Source: Verrucomicrobiota bacterium
GTDB lineage: Bacteria; Verrucomicrobiota; Verrucomicrobiia; Chthoniobacterales; Terrimicrobiaceae
Length of the DNA: 64,000 nucleotides
Direction of reading: 5' to 3'
Assembly (NCBI GenBank): GCA_017305195.1
Contig: JAFKMU010000043.1
Coordinates: 88,082-152,081, forward strand
The notes beneath the pieces were generated by a model. It did not search any database. It was not told the DNA's origin and saw only the letters and a program-made list of their open reading frames with translations. Position numbers and translations under genes: made by a program. Below are positions 55,977 through 63,820 of this stretch, one piece after another; the stretch's first letter is position 1; each line of letters opens with the position of its first letter.

Positions 55977-56939
55977 ATGGCTTATTTTGAAAATGTGGTT
56001 GCCTCGGTCGGCGGAACGCCTCTCATCAAATTGAATCGTCTTTCGGAGGGATTGCCCGCCACGATCGCGATCAAGGGGGAGTTCAACAACCCGCTCGGGA
56101 GCGTGAAAGATCGCATCGGTACTGCCATGATCGCGGCAGCGGAGAAAGATGGTCGCCTCACGCCGGAGACCACGATCATCGAGCCAACCAGCGGCAACAC
56201 GGGCATCGCTCTTGCCTTTGCCGCTGCGGCCAAGGGCTACAAGCTGGTTCTCACGATGCCTGAGAGCATGAGTCTGGAGCGCCGCACGCTGCTTGCCCTG
56301 CTCGGTGCGCAGCTGGTTTTGACCCCGGCGGCGGAGGGAATGAAAGGCGCGATCAGCCGGGCCGAGCAGCTTGCGACCGAGTTGCCCAATGCCTGGATTC
56401 CGCAGCAGTTCAGCAATCCGGCCAACCCCGAAATCCACCGTCGCACGACGGCGGAGGAAATCTGGAAGGACACCGAGGGAAAGATCGACGTGTTCGTTTC
56501 CGCGGTGGGCACTGGCGGCACCATTACCGGCGTCTCCGAGGTCATCAAGCAGCGCAAGCCGGGTTTCCAAGCCATTGCCGTGGAGCCTAAGGATTCGCCC
56601 GTTATCACCCAAACCCGCAACGGGGAACCGGTGAAACCCGGTCCGCACAAAATCCAGGGCACAGGTGCAGGGTTTGTCCCGAAGAATCTCAACCTCGACA
56701 TCCTTGACGAAGTCGTGACCGTGACCAATGAGGATGCGATCGCCACCGCACGCCGCCTCGCCTTGCAGGAAGGGCTCCTGGTCGGCATTTCCTCGGGAGC
56801 CAATGTGTGGGCGGCTCTGGAAGTCGCCAAGCGTCCGGAAAATGCTGGAAAGCTCATCGTGACGGTCGGCTGCAGCACGGGTGAACGCTACCTCTCCACT
56901 GCCCTCGCCGAGGAAGCGAGGAAGAGCGTCTCCGCCTGA
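55977..56939 (+). CDS. cysK: Cysteine synthase A (O-acetylserine sulfhydrylase)
   Basis: 320-residue PLP enzyme making cysteine from O-acetylserine and sulfide. The PLP lysine is in [11 protein letters not shown], the substrate loop in [12 protein letters not shown], the phosphate loop in [12 protein letters not shown], and the late Ser in [22 protein letters not shown] replaces the commoner NPAGSVKDR. The ATG sits directly behind a dyad with no Shine-Dalgarno. An intrinsic terminator follows 39 bp downstream, so cysK is a single-gene unit between the SulP gene and the sulfate-binding-protein gene. Confidence 0.96.
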   Translation: MAYFENVVASVGGTPLIKLNRLSEGLPATIAIKGEFNNPLGSVKDRIGTAMIAAAEKDGRLTPETTIIEPTSGNTGIALAFAAAAKGYKLVLTMPESMSLERRTLLALLGAQLVLTPAAEGMKGAISRAEQLATELPNAWIPQQFSNPANPEIHRRTTAEEIWKDTEGKIDVFVSAVGTGGTITGVSEVIKQRKPGFQAIAVEPKDSPVITQTRNGEPVKPGPHKIQGTGAGFVPKNLNLDILDEVVTVTNEDAIATARRLALQEGLLVGISSGANVWAALEVAKRPENAGKLIVTVGCSTGERYLSTALAEEARKSVSA

Positions 56940-56978
56940 CGCTGCAACCGCCGGTCTTTTCCAATTAACAAGCTATGA

Positions 56979-57007
56979 GAGGGGCGCGAAATGCGCCCCT
57001 CGTTTTT
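56979..57007 (+). terminator. Intrinsic terminator after cysK
   Basis: Perfect 9-bp stem GAGGGGCGC/GCGCCCCTC with loop GAAAT, followed by G and five T residues. It separates cysK from the sulfate-binding-protein gene, whose start codon is only 12 bp away, so that gene either depends on read-through or has its promoter upstream of the hairpin. Confidence 0.9.
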
Positions 57008-57019
57008 CCAACGAATTCC

Positions 57020-57997
57020 ATGAAATACCTTTTCCTTAGCGTGCTTTTTGCCGGTTATGCGGCAGCCGCCCAGCCGACGATTCTCAACGCGTCCTACGAT
57101 GTGACGCGCGAATTTTATCAGGACTTCAACACGGTCTACGCCGCCAACTACAAAAAGGTCCACGGCGAGGAGCCGCAGATCGATCTTTCCAATGGAGGAT
57201 CGAGCAAGCAGGCGCGCGCGGTGATCGACGGCCTCCTGGCCGATGTGGTGACGATGAACCAGGACAGCGACATCGAGGCCATCGTAAAGGCTGGTCTCAT
57301 CGCTCCAGACTGGAAGACCCGCCTGCCGGACAACGCCGCCCCGTACACCTCGACCATCGTCTTCCTCGTTCGCAAGGGTAATCCCAAGGGGATCAAAAGC
57401 TGGGAGGACCTCGCCAAGCCGGGCGTCTCCGTCATCGTCCCGAACCCGAAGACCTCAGGGAACGGTCGATACAGTTACCTCGCCGCCTGGGCCTACGCGA
57501 AGGAGAATCCCTCGGTCGGTTCGCCCGCGGATTTCGTGAAGGCGCTTTTCAAGAATGTTCCGATCCTGGAGACCGGCGGACGCGCGGCCACCAATACCTT
57601 TGTGCAAAAGGAAATGGGCGATGCGCTGCTGACCTTTGAGAGCGAGGTGCTGCAGATCACCCGCGTGTTCAGCCCCGACAAGTTTGACGTCGTCTACCCG
57701 GCGACCAGCATCCTCGCGGAAGCGCCGGTGAGCGTGGTGGATTCCGTCGTCGACAAGCGCAAGACCCGCGACCTCGCGACGGACTATCTCAAGTACCTCT
57801 GGTCCGATGAGGGGCAGCAGCTCGCGGTGAAATACTACTTCCGCCCTCGTGCGCAGAAGCTCCTGGAGGAAAATGCCGCGATCTTTCCGCCCATCAAGCT
57901 GGTGAGTGTGGATCAGGCTTTCGGAAGCTGGGCCAATGCGCAAAAGGAGCACTTTGCCGACGGTGGGACGTTTGACCAGATCTACCTCGCCAAGTGA
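57020..57997 (+). CDS. Periplasmic sulfate-binding protein of an ABC transporter (Sbp/CysP family)
   Basis: 325 residues with signal peptide MKYLFLSVLFAGYAAAAQ. The sulfate-binding signature NGGSSKQARAVIDGLLADVV and the NPKTSGNGRYSYLAAWAYA segment are those of Sbp. Other conserved pieces: TRVFSPDKFDVVYPATSILA and YLWSDEGQQLAVKYYFRP. No permease or ATPase genes (cysT/W/A) follow; the next gene overlaps its stop codon by one base and is an unrelated metalloenzyme. It may use a transporter encoded elsewhere. A terminator lies just upstream. Confidence 0.92.
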   Translation: MKYLFLSVLFAGYAAAAQPTILNASYDVTREFYQDFNTVYAANYKKVHGEEPQIDLSNGGSSKQARAVIDGLLADVVTMNQDSDIEAIVKAGLIAPDWKTRLPDNAAPYTSTIVFLVRKGNPKGIKSWEDLAKPGVSVIVPNPKTSGNGRYSYLAAWAYAKENPSVGSPADFVKALFKNVPILETGGRAATNTFVQKEMGDALLTFESEVLQITRVFSPDKFDVVYPATSILAEAPVSVVDSVVDKRKTRDLATDYLKYLWSDEGQQLAVKYYFRPRAQKLLEENAAIFPPIKLVSVDQAFGSWANAQKEHFADGGTFDQIYLAK

Positions 57998-58812
57998 TGA
58001 AGGCTGTGTCGGATTTTCGTCGCCCCGCCACTCGAGAACAGCGGCACATCCCGACCCTGCTGCGGCCGCTCGATGAGCTGGCCCGTCGCTCGGATTATCT
58101 TTTCGCCGCCCCGATCACTTTCGAGCGCCAGCTCGGGGTGCGTGAGTTTCTGCCCAAGTACCTCTTCGCCGGTCCCGGCGACAGCCGATCTTATCTCCGG
58201 GTCGGCCTCTTTGCCGGAGTCCATGGGGATGAGGAAAGCGGGGTCCATGCCGCCGTCGAGTTGCTAAAACGCCTCCATGCCGAGCCGGAGCTGGCCCGGG
58301 GTTACGAGCTGTTCGTCTATCCGGTCTGCAACGGGGAGGGGTTTCTGGAGAGTTCGCGGTGGCTGCGCAGCGGGAACGACATGAATCGCGAGTTCTGGAA
58401 CGGTTCGCACGAGATCGAGGTGCAGCTCCTCGAGAAGCAGCTCCGGCATCTGACCTTTGACGGCATCATCTCGCTGCATAGCGATGACACCAGCGAGGGG
58501 TTATACGGTTTTGTCAAAGGGCACCAGCTCACCCGGCATGTGCTCGAGCCCGCGCTGGAGGCCGCCGGGCGCATCCTGCCGCGAAACTACGACCGGAGCA
58601 TCGACAACTTCGACGCCAACAATGGCATCATCGAGCTGGGGTACGAGGGCATCCTCTCCGCTCCGCCGGAACAGAAGCCCAAGCCGTTCGAGATCGTCTT
58701 TGAGACGCCGCATCACGCGCCGCTGGACAAACAGGTCGCCGCGCATGTGACGGCGTCGTTGACCATCCTGGACCGCTTCCGCGTGCTGATCTCGGAAGCG
58801 CAGAATATCTGA
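57997..58812 (+). CDS. M14-like zinc carboxypeptidase / succinylglutamate desuccinylase-aspartoacylase family protein
   Basis: 271 residues. Zinc-site motifs of the AstE/AspA subgroup of M14: FAGVHGDEESG (H-X2-E), a substrate-binding Asn-Arg in GNDMNREFWNG and the third zinc ligand in IISLHSDDT; the late catalytic Glu is likely in VFETP. The start is ATG 57997, overlapping the sulfate-binding-protein stop by one base (a GTG at 57994 is also possible), so the two are co-translated. No signal peptide. Its link to sulfur uptake is not obvious. The stop codon directly abuts the convergent next gene. Confidence 0.8.
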   Translation: MKAVSDFRRPATREQRHIPTLLRPLDELARRSDYLFAAPITFERQLGVREFLPKYLFAGPGDSRSYLRVGLFAGVHGDEESGVHAAVELLKRLHAEPELARGYELFVYPVCNGEGFLESSRWLRSGNDMNREFWNGSHEIEVQLLEKQLRHLTFDGIISLHSDDTSEGLYGFVKGHQLTRHVLEPALEAAGRILPRNYDRSIDNFDANNGIIELGYEGILSAPPEQKPKPFEIVFETPHHAPLDKQVAAHVTASLTILDRFRVLISEAQNI

Positions 58813-59388
58813 TCACTTCGACCCGTTCAGCCAGCGCGCGAAGATCGTCGTGAGCAGCGGTGTGATGACGTAGGTCATCATCCACACGATGACGACCGAG
58901 GTGATGAGCGTGCCGAGAAGCGTCGGAATATGCGCCAGCGCAGGGGCGAACCACTCCGAGATCGCCAGCGACATGGGGTAGACGGCGAGGATCAGGAGCG
59001 CGGCCATTTTCCATCGCGGCGGGCCGTCTCCCTTCGTGGCAAACAAGGCCTGCATGCCGACATATTTGGTCACGCTGCCCGACTCGGGAGGCGCGATCTC
59101 GTCCCGCCACGCCTGGAACTCCGCCGAGCGAAACCACGCATCATGATCCTCCTGCGTGGCGAAGTGCTGGACGATCGTGATTTCCAGAGTCCCGTGTTCC
59201 GCCCCGCTGCGAAAGGCCTTCATGGTTGCCCGGGGATGCAGCCGGGAGAAGGTTTCCGCCTGGCGTTGCAGCGCGGCGAGAAAGGATGAGGATGACGCGG
59301 AGCCGACGTTGCGGCGAATGAGCACGGTCACGCCGGAGGCGGACGAATCCTCCCGGCCGGGCATCTCGATGGGATAAAGTGTCTCCAT
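58813..59388 (-). CDS. Antibiotic biosynthesis monooxygenase-like protein with membrane helices
   Basis: 191 residues. The first 120 form an ABM/Dabb-like ferredoxin fold (VTVLIRRNVGSASSSSF and ITIVQHFATQEDHDAWFRSAEFQAW), and the rest has two membrane helices (MAALLILAVYPMSLAISEWF and LLGTLITSVVIVWMMTYVIT). This domain order is known from an uncharacterised ABM-membrane family. Third gene of a minus-strand operon with the GDSL hydrolase and a secreted protein (gaps of 1 and 5 bp). Function unknown. Confidence 0.78.
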   Translation of the reverse strand: METLYPIEMPGREDSSASGVTVLIRRNVGSASSSSFLAALQRQAETFSRLHPRATMKAFRSGAEHGTLEITIVQHFATQEDHDAWFRSAEFQAWRDEIAPPESGSVTKYVGMQALFATKGDGPPRWKMAALLILAVYPMSLAISEWFAPALAHIPTLLGTLITSVVIVWMMTYVITPLLTTIFARWLNGSK

Positions 59389-59393
59389 GGCGG

Positions 59394-60023
59394 TTATTGG
59401 TGTTCGTAGAGCAGGCAGTCCGATTGGACCGAGGGCTTATCCGCGCGATAAAACGTGGAGAGGAGCTGCTGGCGGGGGCCGAGGTTCGGCGAGAGCGAGA
59501 GCAGGACATCGATCGATCCGCCTGCTGGAATGTCCCAATCTCGTACGCCTGTTCCGCACCAGTCTCTCCCGGCCCGCACCCAATGCCCGTCCTTCCACGT
59601 GTTCCAGGTCAATTTCACTGTTTTGTTCTCACGGTATTGGCGGCCGAAGAAGAATATCCCATAGGGATTCGGGTTCGTGATCCGGACGTCGACGAGACGC
59701 TCGGCGGCCTCGGCAAGGCCCTCGACCTTTCGCCCTGTCGACAAGATCTCGACGGTGACTGGGCGATCCAGTTCGGCCGTTTTCTTCCATTCTTCCTCGC
59801 TGAAGTTATCCCGTCGGGATTTCGGCGGATCGGAGGGGCGGTGGGAATATATTGAGTTGAAGGAGCGGGTCTTGCCGGTTTCCGCCGGGGTGGATTCCTG
59901 GCCCGTCAGGTTCGCTGGAGGTACCTGTGGGGTGGGGTCTGGGGGTTCTCCTGCTAGGAGGAATCCCGCCGAGCCTCCCAGCGCGAACAGGCAGAACGCC
60001 GCGGTGGCTGAAGCCCTGGCCAT
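59394..60023 (-). CDS. Secreted hypothetical protein
   Basis: 209 residues with a signal peptide (ATAAFCLFALGGSAGFLLAG) and a Pro-rich N-terminal spacer. The folded part begins near ELDRPVTVEILSTGRKVEGL and has two Cys (DWCGTGV and SDCLLYEH) that could pair. No family recognised. It starts 1 bp after the GDSL hydrolase stop codon, so it is in the same operon. Confidence 0.7.
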   Translation of the reverse strand: MARASATAAFCLFALGGSAGFLLAGEPPDPTPQVPPANLTGQESTPAETGKTRSFNSIYSHRPSDPPKSRRDNFSEEEWKKTAELDRPVTVEILSTGRKVEGLAEAAERLVDVRITNPNPYGIFFFGRQYRENKTVKLTWNTWKDGHWVRAGRDWCGTGVRDWDIPAGGSIDVLLSLSPNLGPRQQLLSTFYRADKPSVQSDCLLYEHQ

Positions 60024-60024
60024 C

Positions 60025-61023
60025 CTAGGCGATCTTCTTCAGCACCGGATACATCACCTCGGCCATGCGGCGGTAGCCGAGGTCGGTGGGATGGCTGCCA
60101 TCCGGGGCGGCCTCGTTGTCGTCGCCGAAGAGGTTCGTGCCGTCGATGTAGTAGATGTCTTTGATCCCGGCAGCCTGGAGCTTTTTGAAGGCGCGCAGGT
60201 ATTCCCGGGCCCGCTCCTTTTCATCGCGGAGCAACGCGTGGCGTATCCAGCTGTTCGTGTAGGGGCGCTCACCCACGAGGACGATGGGCGTCCTGGGCCG
60301 GGCCTTGCGTAGGTATTGGACAAAGGGGATGACGCGCTCGCGGACATTGTCGGCGCTCATGTTGGGCACGCAGTCGAGCACGTAAACCTTGGCTTCCAGT
60401 TCTGCGACGAGTTCGGCCAGGGCGGGCTCCATACGGGCATTGCCGGAGAAGCCGAGATTGAGCGTCGGTCGGTTGAGCCAGCGGCCGAGCACGGCAGTGT
60501 GAATCGTCCCCGGGCGCGAGGCATAAGCGCCATGAACGATCGACGTTCCATAAAACACCACCGGCTTCTGCTTGCGAGTGATCGGAGTGAACGACGCGCC
60601 GTCGGGCACGCCGATCTCGACGGACTCGACCGGGTTGCGCAGAGGGAGATAAAGGAGGTACTTGCGGCGCTTGGGCGTCATCTCACGGGCGATCGCCTGC
60701 TCGTGTTTCGCGCCCTTCACCTCATGGCCCGCACCGACCCAGCGCCAGCCCTTCTTCGTCCACGTATACAAATCCAGCCCGCTGAATCCGGCAGCGGGGA
60801 AGTTCGGCTCGTTGAATTCCTCGGATTTCATCGCCCACCGTCCCCAGACTTCCGGCGCATCGCTTTCAAAAAGCGTCGCCATGCCTGTCGCGGAATGGCT
60901 GAGATTCCACACCGCCTCCGGCACGCTGTCGCGGGCCCGGGCGGGCAGGCGGTCATAGTAGCGTTCCGTGTCGGTCCATCCTTTGCCCTCAATGCCCCAT
61001 TCGCGAATGTTATGCCAATTCAT
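60025..61023 (-). CDS. SGNH/GDSL hydrolase with N-terminal accessory domain
   Basis: 332 residues. An N-terminal beta-rich domain (about 1-150, PEVWGRWAMKSEEFNEPN) typical of two-domain SGNH esterases precedes the catalytic domain: block I Ser in VVFYGTSIVHG, block II Gly-Asn in NLGFSGNARM, block V Asp-His in DGSHPTDLGYRRMAE. Likely a carbohydrate esterase (for example an acetylesterase), but there is no signal peptide, so cytoplasmic or using another route. First gene of the three-gene operon. Confidence 0.88.
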   Translation of the reverse strand: MNWHNIREWGIEGKGWTDTERYYDRLPARARDSVPEAVWNLSHSATGMATLFESDAPEVWGRWAMKSEEFNEPNFPAAGFSGLDLYTWTKKGWRWVGAGHEVKGAKHEQAIAREMTPKRRKYLLYLPLRNPVESVEIGVPDGASFTPITRKQKPVVFYGTSIVHGAYASRPGTIHTAVLGRWLNRPTLNLGFSGNARMEPALAELVAELEAKVYVLDCVPNMSADNVRERVIPFVQYLRKARPRTPIVLVGERPYTNSWIRHALLRDEKERAREYLRAFKKLQAAGIKDIYYIDGTNLFGDDNEAAPDGSHPTDLGYRRMAEVMYPVLKKIA

Positions 61024-61136
61024 GGTCTCTGGTGGCGATCCTCGGCAGGACGGGGCGGGGAATCAAGAGGCAATGGAGTGGCCAGTTCACTAGCGCCGGG
61101 TCAGCCCGATCTGATCTGCGATTACGCCGAGCTGAA

Positions 61137-61580
61137 TCATTCTTTCCCCATGAGCTGATGGGGAATCCCGAGTTCCAGATAGATGTCGCCGATGCGGGAG
61201 TACCCGAGCTTTTCGTAAAAGCCGATGGCGGTATCCCGGGCGTGAAGGGAAAGGGCTTTCACACCGGAGCGGCGGAGCTCCGCCTCGGCCTCCAGCATCA
61301 GGCGACGGCCCAGGCCGGAGGACTGCCTCTCGGGCGAAACTGCCATCTGCCGCAGGCGCACGGAGCCGTCGGGAAGCGGCGAGGCCAGGACGTAGGCGGC
61401 GAGTTGGCCCGCTTCGTCGAATAATCCAAAGTGCCGCGTGCCGTCCTCCCAATCCAGCGACTCCTCATCCATCGGTAGGCCGAGGGGCTGACGGAGCAGG
61501 GTGTCGCGCAGGACCCGCTCCTGCATGGATGCGTCGGTACTGCGGAATATCTCGCGAAAGACAGGCTCGGTCGCTGGCAT
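61137..61580 (-). CDS. GNAT-family N-acetyltransferase
   Basis: 147 residues. The acetyl-CoA pyrophosphate loop is in VSPERQSSGLGRRLMLEAE and the GNAT motif B in ALSLHARDTAIGFYEKLGY. The N-terminal part has the ElaA-like order RQPLGLPMDEESLDWEDGT. The substrate amine is unknown. It is 6 bp downstream of the secreted protein gene at 61587-62069 on the same strand. Confidence 0.9.
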   Translation of the reverse strand: MPATEPVFREIFRSTDASMQERVLRDTLLRQPLGLPMDEESLDWEDGTRHFGLFDEAGQLAAYVLASPLPDGSVRLRQMAVSPERQSSGLGRRLMLEAEAELRRSGVKALSLHARDTAIGFYEKLGYSRIGDIYLELGIPHQLMGKE

Positions 61581-61586
61581 TGGCTG

Positions 61587-62069
61587 CTAGGGGAGAGTCG
61601 CGGCGTTTCGCTTCACCGTCTCCTCGATCCGCTTGTATTGACTCTGGATCTGGGAAGCAGGTGCGTCCGTGCGATACAGGGTCCAGAGGACGATGAAATC
61701 ATAGAGTCCAGCCTTGGCTTTTTCATTGTCCGGCTCCCGCGCGAGGATCTGCCGGTAGCGCTTCAGGGCGAGGTCGTAGCGTTCCCTGGAGACGGAGTCC
61801 GAGGCTGCCCTGAAGAGCGACTCCACGCTGTCCCGGGAGTCTTCCGTCTTTCCGAGAATCTCCTCCTCCAGCTTCTGCGGACTTTTGTAGTAATCGCGCG
61901 TGCTTTGGAAGGGGACGCTCTCAGGCGTCCGTCGGATGATGACGGAATCATAGTCGCCCGGCGGGTAGTCCTTGAGCGCCTGCTCAAGAGCCTTTTGATA
62001 TCCGGCGTCCTGGGCGAAGGCCGCGATGGGGCAGAGAAGAAGAAGTGGGGCAAGGGCTGGGGTGCGCAT
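61587..62069 (-). CDS. Secreted hypothetical protein
   Basis: 160 residues with a signal peptide (MRTPALAPLLLLCPIAAFAQ). The mature part is helical and charged (SLFRAASDSVSRERYDLALK, then RYRQILAREPDNEKAKAGLY), which suggests one tetratricopeptide-like repeat. It is one of a minus-strand run of small exported proteins. No function evident. Confidence 0.7.
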   Translation of the reverse strand: MRTPALAPLLLLCPIAAFAQDAGYQKALEQALKDYPPGDYDSVIIRRTPESVPFQSTRDYYKSPQKLEEEILGKTEDSRDSVESLFRAASDSVSRERYDLALKRYRQILAREPDNEKAKAGLYDFIVLWTLYRTDAPASQIQSQYKRIEETVKRNAATLP

Positions 62070-62077
62070 GCGAGGGA

Positions 62078-62365
62078 TCAGGAAATCCGGGCGGGTTTTC
62101 GTGCCTGTCGGAGGATTAGCAAACCGGCGGCGCCGATCATGGCGTAGATCACGAGATAGGCCGCGAGGAGGAGAACGGGGTTCCCATCATAGGGTCGGCC
62201 CATCACCATGAGCGTGCCTTGCGCGAAGTCCGCCCGGTCGGCGGGGGAGGCGAGCAGCAGATATTTCGCGAGATGGATGAGCGACATCACCAGCGACCCA
62301 AAGCCGAAGAGCGCGACGATTCCGCCGAGCGCCACACGGGCAAGGCTGGGGGTGAATCGGGACAT
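62078..62365 (-). CDS. Small membrane protein
   Basis: 95 residues with two membrane helices (VALGGIVALFGFGSLVMSLI and PVLLLAAYLVIYAMIGAAGL) and a basic end RQARKPARIS. It precedes the secreted protein gene by 8 bp. No family recognised. Upstream up to 62451 there is no gene. Confidence 0.65.
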   Translation of the reverse strand: MSRFTPSLARVALGGIVALFGFGSLVMSLIHLAKYLLLASPADRADFAQGTLMVMGRPYDGNPVLLLAAYLVIYAMIGAAGLLILRQARKPARIS

Positions 62366-62451
62366 CGTTTCGAGGTTGCGTTCCGAGGGCGAAGCCTAGG
62401 CCAACCTCACCCCGGAGGCAACTCCCGGACTGCCTGAGGGACCGCGCCGCG

Positions 62452-62898
62452 TCACTCTGCCGTCCGAGGACGGATGCCGATGCGATACTCGGCATCGCGC
62501 AGCAGCTCCACCTCGCCGCCGGAGTAAACCAGCTCGCGGACGATGGTCTGATTGGTCTCGGCCGTGGGGAAAGTGATCGAGATATTGTATAAATCACCGT
62601 CTGGCGCGCGGCCGAGATACTCGATGGTGGCAGAGTAGGTCGGCCTGCCTTCCAGGTTGGTGGAGGTGGAGAATTTCGTCTTAACATCCGCCGCCCACTG
62701 CGAGAAGTTTGGTCGCATCGTGGAGCCCTGATTGGGGCCGAGTACGTAATTGTTGATGTACAGCTCGATCTCCGGATGAAGCGGCGCCGCCACCTCGACG
62801 ACCTGAGCCGGAACGACATTGGGCTGCGGAGCGGGCTTGCACGCGCCGAGGAGCGCATAGGTGAGGCCCGCGACGAAAAAGAGAAAGAGTTTGCGCAT
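62452..62898 (-). CDS. Lipoprotein of unknown function
   Basis: 148 residues from ATG 62898. A lipoprotein signal is plain: MRKLFLFFVAGLTYALLGAC with lipobox LGAC and the modified Cys at 20. The mature part (HPEIELYINNYVLGPNQGS, IEYLGRAPDGDLYNISITFP) is a small beta-rich domain that I do not recognise. A longer upstream open frame would destroy the signal and is rejected. Confidence 0.72.
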   Translation of the reverse strand: MRKLFLFFVAGLTYALLGACKPAPQPNVVPAQVVEVAAPLHPEIELYINNYVLGPNQGSTMRPNFSQWAADVKTKFSTSTNLEGRPTYSATIEYLGRAPDGDLYNISITFPTAETNQTIVRELVYSGGEVELLRDAEYRIGIRPRTAE

Positions 62899-63081
62899 GG
62901 GAAATGGAAGCTGCGGGTGGAGAAAGCGAGCGGAAAGCCTCTTGCTGCGGCTCCTGCCCGTGGTCAGGGATACGGCGAAAGCCGAAACTCGGGATGCCTG
63001 CTGCGAGGGATTCAAGGCAGCGACCATAGGCCAACCAACCGCCAATCGCTACGATGAAATTCTCCGCCGGGGCCAGACCGG

Positions 63082-63513
63082 TTATTCCGGGGTGGCTGAC
63101 GGGAGCTTGCTCCAGATCAGTTCGACGGCTTTCCGGATACTCGTCACCTTTTCCGCCTCGCTGTCTTCAATGGTGATGCCGAAAGCCTTTTCCAGTCCTA
63201 CGACGACTTCGACGCTGGACATGGAATCCAGCATCCAAATCACCTGAAAGTCCCCCGCAAAGTCATCGTCCGCGCCCAGCGCTGAGATGTCGGCGGGAAT
63301 GTTTTCCCGAAAGATCGCCCGTACCTTAGTGACCACATCGCGCGGAATGTCCGACCCCGCGAAAGCGTGGTCATAAAACTCCTCATCGGTCAAATGCGGG
63401 CTGCCCGAGGTGAGTTTCGCCAATTTACGTTTCGTCGACCGATCGGCGCTCCATACCAGGAGAAAGCTGAGCGGGAGAACGACCGCCAACCCTATGATGA
63501 CTGGTAAGTGCAT
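63082..63513 (-). CDS. Membrane-anchored acyl carrier protein-like protein
   Basis: 143 residues. Residues 4-21 form a membrane helix (PVIIGLAVVLPLSFLLVW), followed by a basic linker (DRSTKRKLAK) and an ACP domain from about 57. The phosphopantetheine site is the Ser of LDSMSSVEVV (S97), with DSM in place of the usual DSL, and helix II-III follows the ACP pattern (GLEKAFGITIEDSEAEKVTS, then IRKAVELI). An ACP tethered to the inner membrane is unusual; it might serve lipid modification at the membrane. No synthase or acyltransferase gene is beside it. Confidence 0.82.
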   Translation of the reverse strand: MHLPVIIGLAVVLPLSFLLVWSADRSTKRKLAKLTSGSPHLTDEEFYDHAFAGSDIPRDVVTKVRAIFRENIPADISALGADDDFAGDFQVIWMLDSMSSVEVVVGLEKAFGITIEDSEAEKVTSIRKAVELIWSKLPSATPE

Positions 63514-63577
63514 TTTGATTGTGACGGAAATTGGTCGGAGTGAAAAATGCGAAACCTAAAGATAGAGCGAAGACGGG

Positions 63578-63810
63578 TTAATTATTCATTCGTTTTTCCG
63601 TGTAAGGGTTGCCCTCGTCCATCGTATAGCTGATCTCAGTGTCGCTTTTCATCACGATCTCAACAATAATCGGTGGCCGGCTAATAAATGACGGATCTGA
63701 ACTCTTTGTATAATAGTAGGAATAATATCGCCCTGCCAATGCCCAGTACCCCTCGGAGTGGACGATGGACGGGTCATGAAGGACGTCGGCGCGCTTAAAA
63801 TCGGTGTCTT
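63578..63810 (-). pseudogene. 3' remnant of a hypothetical gene interrupted by the insertion sequence
   Basis: A minus-strand frame open from the IS boundary to TAA at 63578-63580 encodes about 77 residues such as HDPSIVHSEGYWALAGRYYS and PPIIVEIVMKSDTEISYTMD, ending EKRMNN. Its lower GC and coherent composition suggest it is the C-terminal end of a gene whose 5' part was cut off by the insertion. No family recognised. The short stretch 63514-63577 between it and the ACP gene shows no feature. Confidence 0.5.
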
Positions 63811-63820
63811 CTAGGGCGTG

